The notes under the pieces: model-generated
Databases searched by the model: none
What the model was told of the DNA's origin: nothing
Seen by the model: the letters and a program-made list of their open reading frames with translations, nothing else
Shown here: piece by piece, positions 62,647-64,000 of the stretch
How the letters are laid out: every line of letters starts with the position of its first letter
Position numbering within the stretch: the stretch's first letter is position 1
Source: Candidatus Latescibacterota bacterium
Lineage (GTDB): Bacteria > Krumholzibacteriota > Krumholzibacteriia > WVZY01
Direction: 5' to 3'
Assembly (NCBI GenBank): GCA_011772205.1
Contig: WVZY01000071.1
Location: forward strand, 1 to 64,000
DNA: 64,000 nt
Position numbers and translations under genes: made by a program

Positions 62647-64000
62647 TTACTTCACTTCCAACGTCATTGGATCGCGCAGAGGCAGGATTTTGATCTCACC
62701 GAAATCGGAAAAACGCTCGTCGTGTTTATCCGATCCTTTCTGCACCGCTTCCGGGTCACCAATGACCAAAAACACCAGCTTATCAGGATGCAAGTATTTT
62801 TGCGCAACAGCGAGGACATCATCCGGCGTTACAGCCTGTATGTTCTTCGTGTAGTCCTGCCAGTAATCATCCGGTCGACCGGTGTAGTCGTCACCCGCGA
62901 ACGTGTTGACGATGTTGTTTTTGCTGCTGAATGGATTGACAACGTCGCTGATGAAACTGGCTTTGGAATTATCGACGATTTCCGCTTCGCATTTTTCGGT
63001 ACGGATGCGTTTGATCTCATCGACAATAAGCCTGGTGCCGAACGCCCCCGTGGCGTGCTTGGTTTGGAACCACGCCCGAAATGTGCCGGGATACAAGACA
63101 GGGCGCTCGAAGGCGCTGCCGGCGTTGTAAGCCAGGCCCTCATCGGAACGCACCCGACGCACGATCCGCGACGTAAACCCGCCGCCACCGAGAAGGTCGT
63201 TCATCACCATCAGAGCATACTGATCGGGGATGTCCCGCTTGACGCCGACATGTCCCACACGGATGCGCGACTGGTTGACGTCCTCTTTCTTGACCATGTA
63301 CACCCCGGGTTTCGGATCGGGAATCTGATCGGGAATTTTTGGGAGATTCAACTGCTGATCGGGCCAACCGCTCAGCATGTTGTTCAGCTTGGCCAGGATG
63401 TCCTTGGTCTTGAAATCCCCGGAAACGGCGAAAATGAAGTTTTTCGGGAAGAAGTACTTCTTATGGAAGGCGACTAAGTCTTCGCGGGTGATCGACTTGA
63501 CCGATTGCTCCGTGCTGCGGTATGGAATCGTGCACGGGTGATCGCCATACATCAAGAACTGCCACTCGCGGGACTCGATGGAGGAAGTAGAAGCATTGCG
63601 TTGTTCCATCTCCGAGAGCATATCCGTGCGGTAGCGATCGATGGCCTTCTTATCGAACACCGGAGTGCGAAGCACCTTCTTTAGCAACTCCAAACCCTCG
63701 TCTATGTCTTTCGACAGACAAAACAGACGCGCCGTACCTCGTGAACCGCGAATATTGATGGAAATTTCCCCGGCCAGAAATGCGAGCCGCTCGTCCAGTT
63801 CCTTCGCGGTCATCCCCTGGACGCCGCCGTTGCGCATCAGGTAGCCGGTCATATCAGCCAGTCCAGCCTTTTCCAGCGGTTCATACATCGAACCGGTGCG
63901 AATCAGGACTGTCAAATCAAACGTGGGAACTTCCGGATTCTCCGCCACGCAGGCTTTAGCACCGCATTTCAGTGTATGCCGGTACTTATCCGGTTTGGGC
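62647..64000 (-). CDS. M16-family peptidase-like protein, 5' end outside the window
   Basis: The frame is open from the right edge (it reads Y-R-H-T-L-K-C-G-A-K-A just inside) to its stop at 62647, so about 450 residues are seen. It has the insulinase/processing-peptidase fold in two halves, with V-P-T-F-D-L-T-V-L-I-R-T-G-S and G-G-G-F-T-S-R-I-V-R-x-V-R. At the position of the zinc motif H-x-x-E-H it has L-A-D-M-T-G-Y, so this half is a non-catalytic M16B subunit or domain. Such proteins pair with an active subunit, probably encoded or continuing beyond the edge. A terminator follows. Confidence 0.88.
   Translation of the reverse strand, partial: PKPDKYRHTLKCGAKACVAENPEVPTFDLTVLIRTGSMYEPLEKAGLADMTGYLMRNGGVQGMTAKELDERLAFLAGEISINIRGSRGTARLFCLSKDIDEGLELLKKVLRTPVFDKKAIDRYRTDMLSEMEQRNASTSSIESREWQFLMYGDHPCTIPYRSTEQSVKSITREDLVAFHKKYFFPKNFIFAVSGDFKTKDILAKLNNMLSGWPDQQLNLPKIPDQIPDPKPGVYMVKKEDVNQSRIRVGHVGVKRDIPDQYALMVMNDLLGGGGFTSRIVRRVRSDEGLAYNAGSAFERPVLYPGTFRAWFQTKHATGAFGTRLIVDEIKRIRTEKCEAEIVDNSKASFISDVVNPFSSKNNIVNTFAGDDYTGRPDDYWQDYTKNIQAVTPDDVLAVAQKYLHPDKLVFLVIGDPEAVQKGSDKHDERFSDFGEIKILPLRDPMTLEVK

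Noticed and set aside
62575-63477. Plus-strand frame opposite the M16-like gene
   Set aside because: Antisense of a well-supported M16 fold; no ribosome site.

Overview
The window reads as chromosomal DNA of an uncultured Gram-negative bacterium. It has outer-membrane biogenesis genes (TamA/TamB-like), many lipoproteins, a terminal beta-barrel, cytochrome bd oxidase, a tungsten-type aldehyde oxidoreductase, and a kinase of the 'kinase + TolB-like + TPR' architecture. That architecture is common in the Calditrichota/KSB1 part of the FCB group and in Acidobacteria. This placement is inference from gene content; there is no rRNA to anchor it. Most of the sequence has moderate GC. The 53.4-57.3 kb stretch looks clearly more AT-rich.

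Layout. 0-5.2 kb: a small lipoprotein, a serpin-like secreted protein with a 3' frameshift, an ECF sigma/anti-sigma pair and a radical SAM protein. 5.3-10.6 kb: FKBP isomerase, an RRM protein, gamma-glutamyltransferase, and a fused ATP-grasp/M20-like protein translationally coupled to it. 11-17.5 kb: TamA- and TamB-like genes. 17.7-22.3 kb: two MscS channels, CorA and an MFS transporter. 22.4-27.4 kb: a B3/B4 protein, a truncated FAD oxidoreductase, an outer-membrane barrel and CydAB. 27.6-33 kb: a serine hydrolase, a peroxiredoxin/small protein/thioredoxin cluster, and a TPR pseudokinase. 33-36.8 kb: a second RRM protein, tRNA-Asn, and a CGNR regulator divergent from a monooxygenase-like/EamA operon across a palindromic promoter. 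36.8-42.8 kb: a signalling unit of solute-binding lipoprotein, histidine kinase, NtrC-type regulator and a TPR lipoprotein preceded by a sigma-54 promoter and two palindromic upstream sites. 43-45.6 kb: Tat-type ferredoxin and aldehyde ferredoxin oxidoreductase. 45.6-48 kb: ABC exporter. 48.4-53.3 kb: radical SAM, CocE-type hydrolase, frameshifted Tat phosphoesterase and di-haem peroxidase. 53.4-57.2 kb: GH92 and GH47 mannosidases. 57.4-64 kb: MBL hydrolase, a rubrerythrin-like protein, an alkaline-phosphatase-superfamily membrane protein broken by one stop codon, a thioredoxin-HEAT fusion and an M16-like protein running off the right edge.

The best candidates for something new are four: (1) the self-contained sigma-54 circuit at 36.8-42.8 kb; (2) the symmetrical divergent promoter/operator of the CGNR regulator; (3) the ATP-grasp/M20-like fusion coupled to gamma-glutamyltransferase; and (4) the kinase that lacks its glycine-loop glycines, beta-3 lysine and DFG aspartate. 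The window also holds an unusual number of damaged genes (frameshifts at about 2.05, 51.02 and 51.36 kb, a nonsense codon at 60.4 kb, and truncated remnants at 23.5, 33.2 and 58.2 kb). These mean either real decay or indel errors in the assembly. No rRNA, CRISPR array, insertion sequence or phage module was seen.
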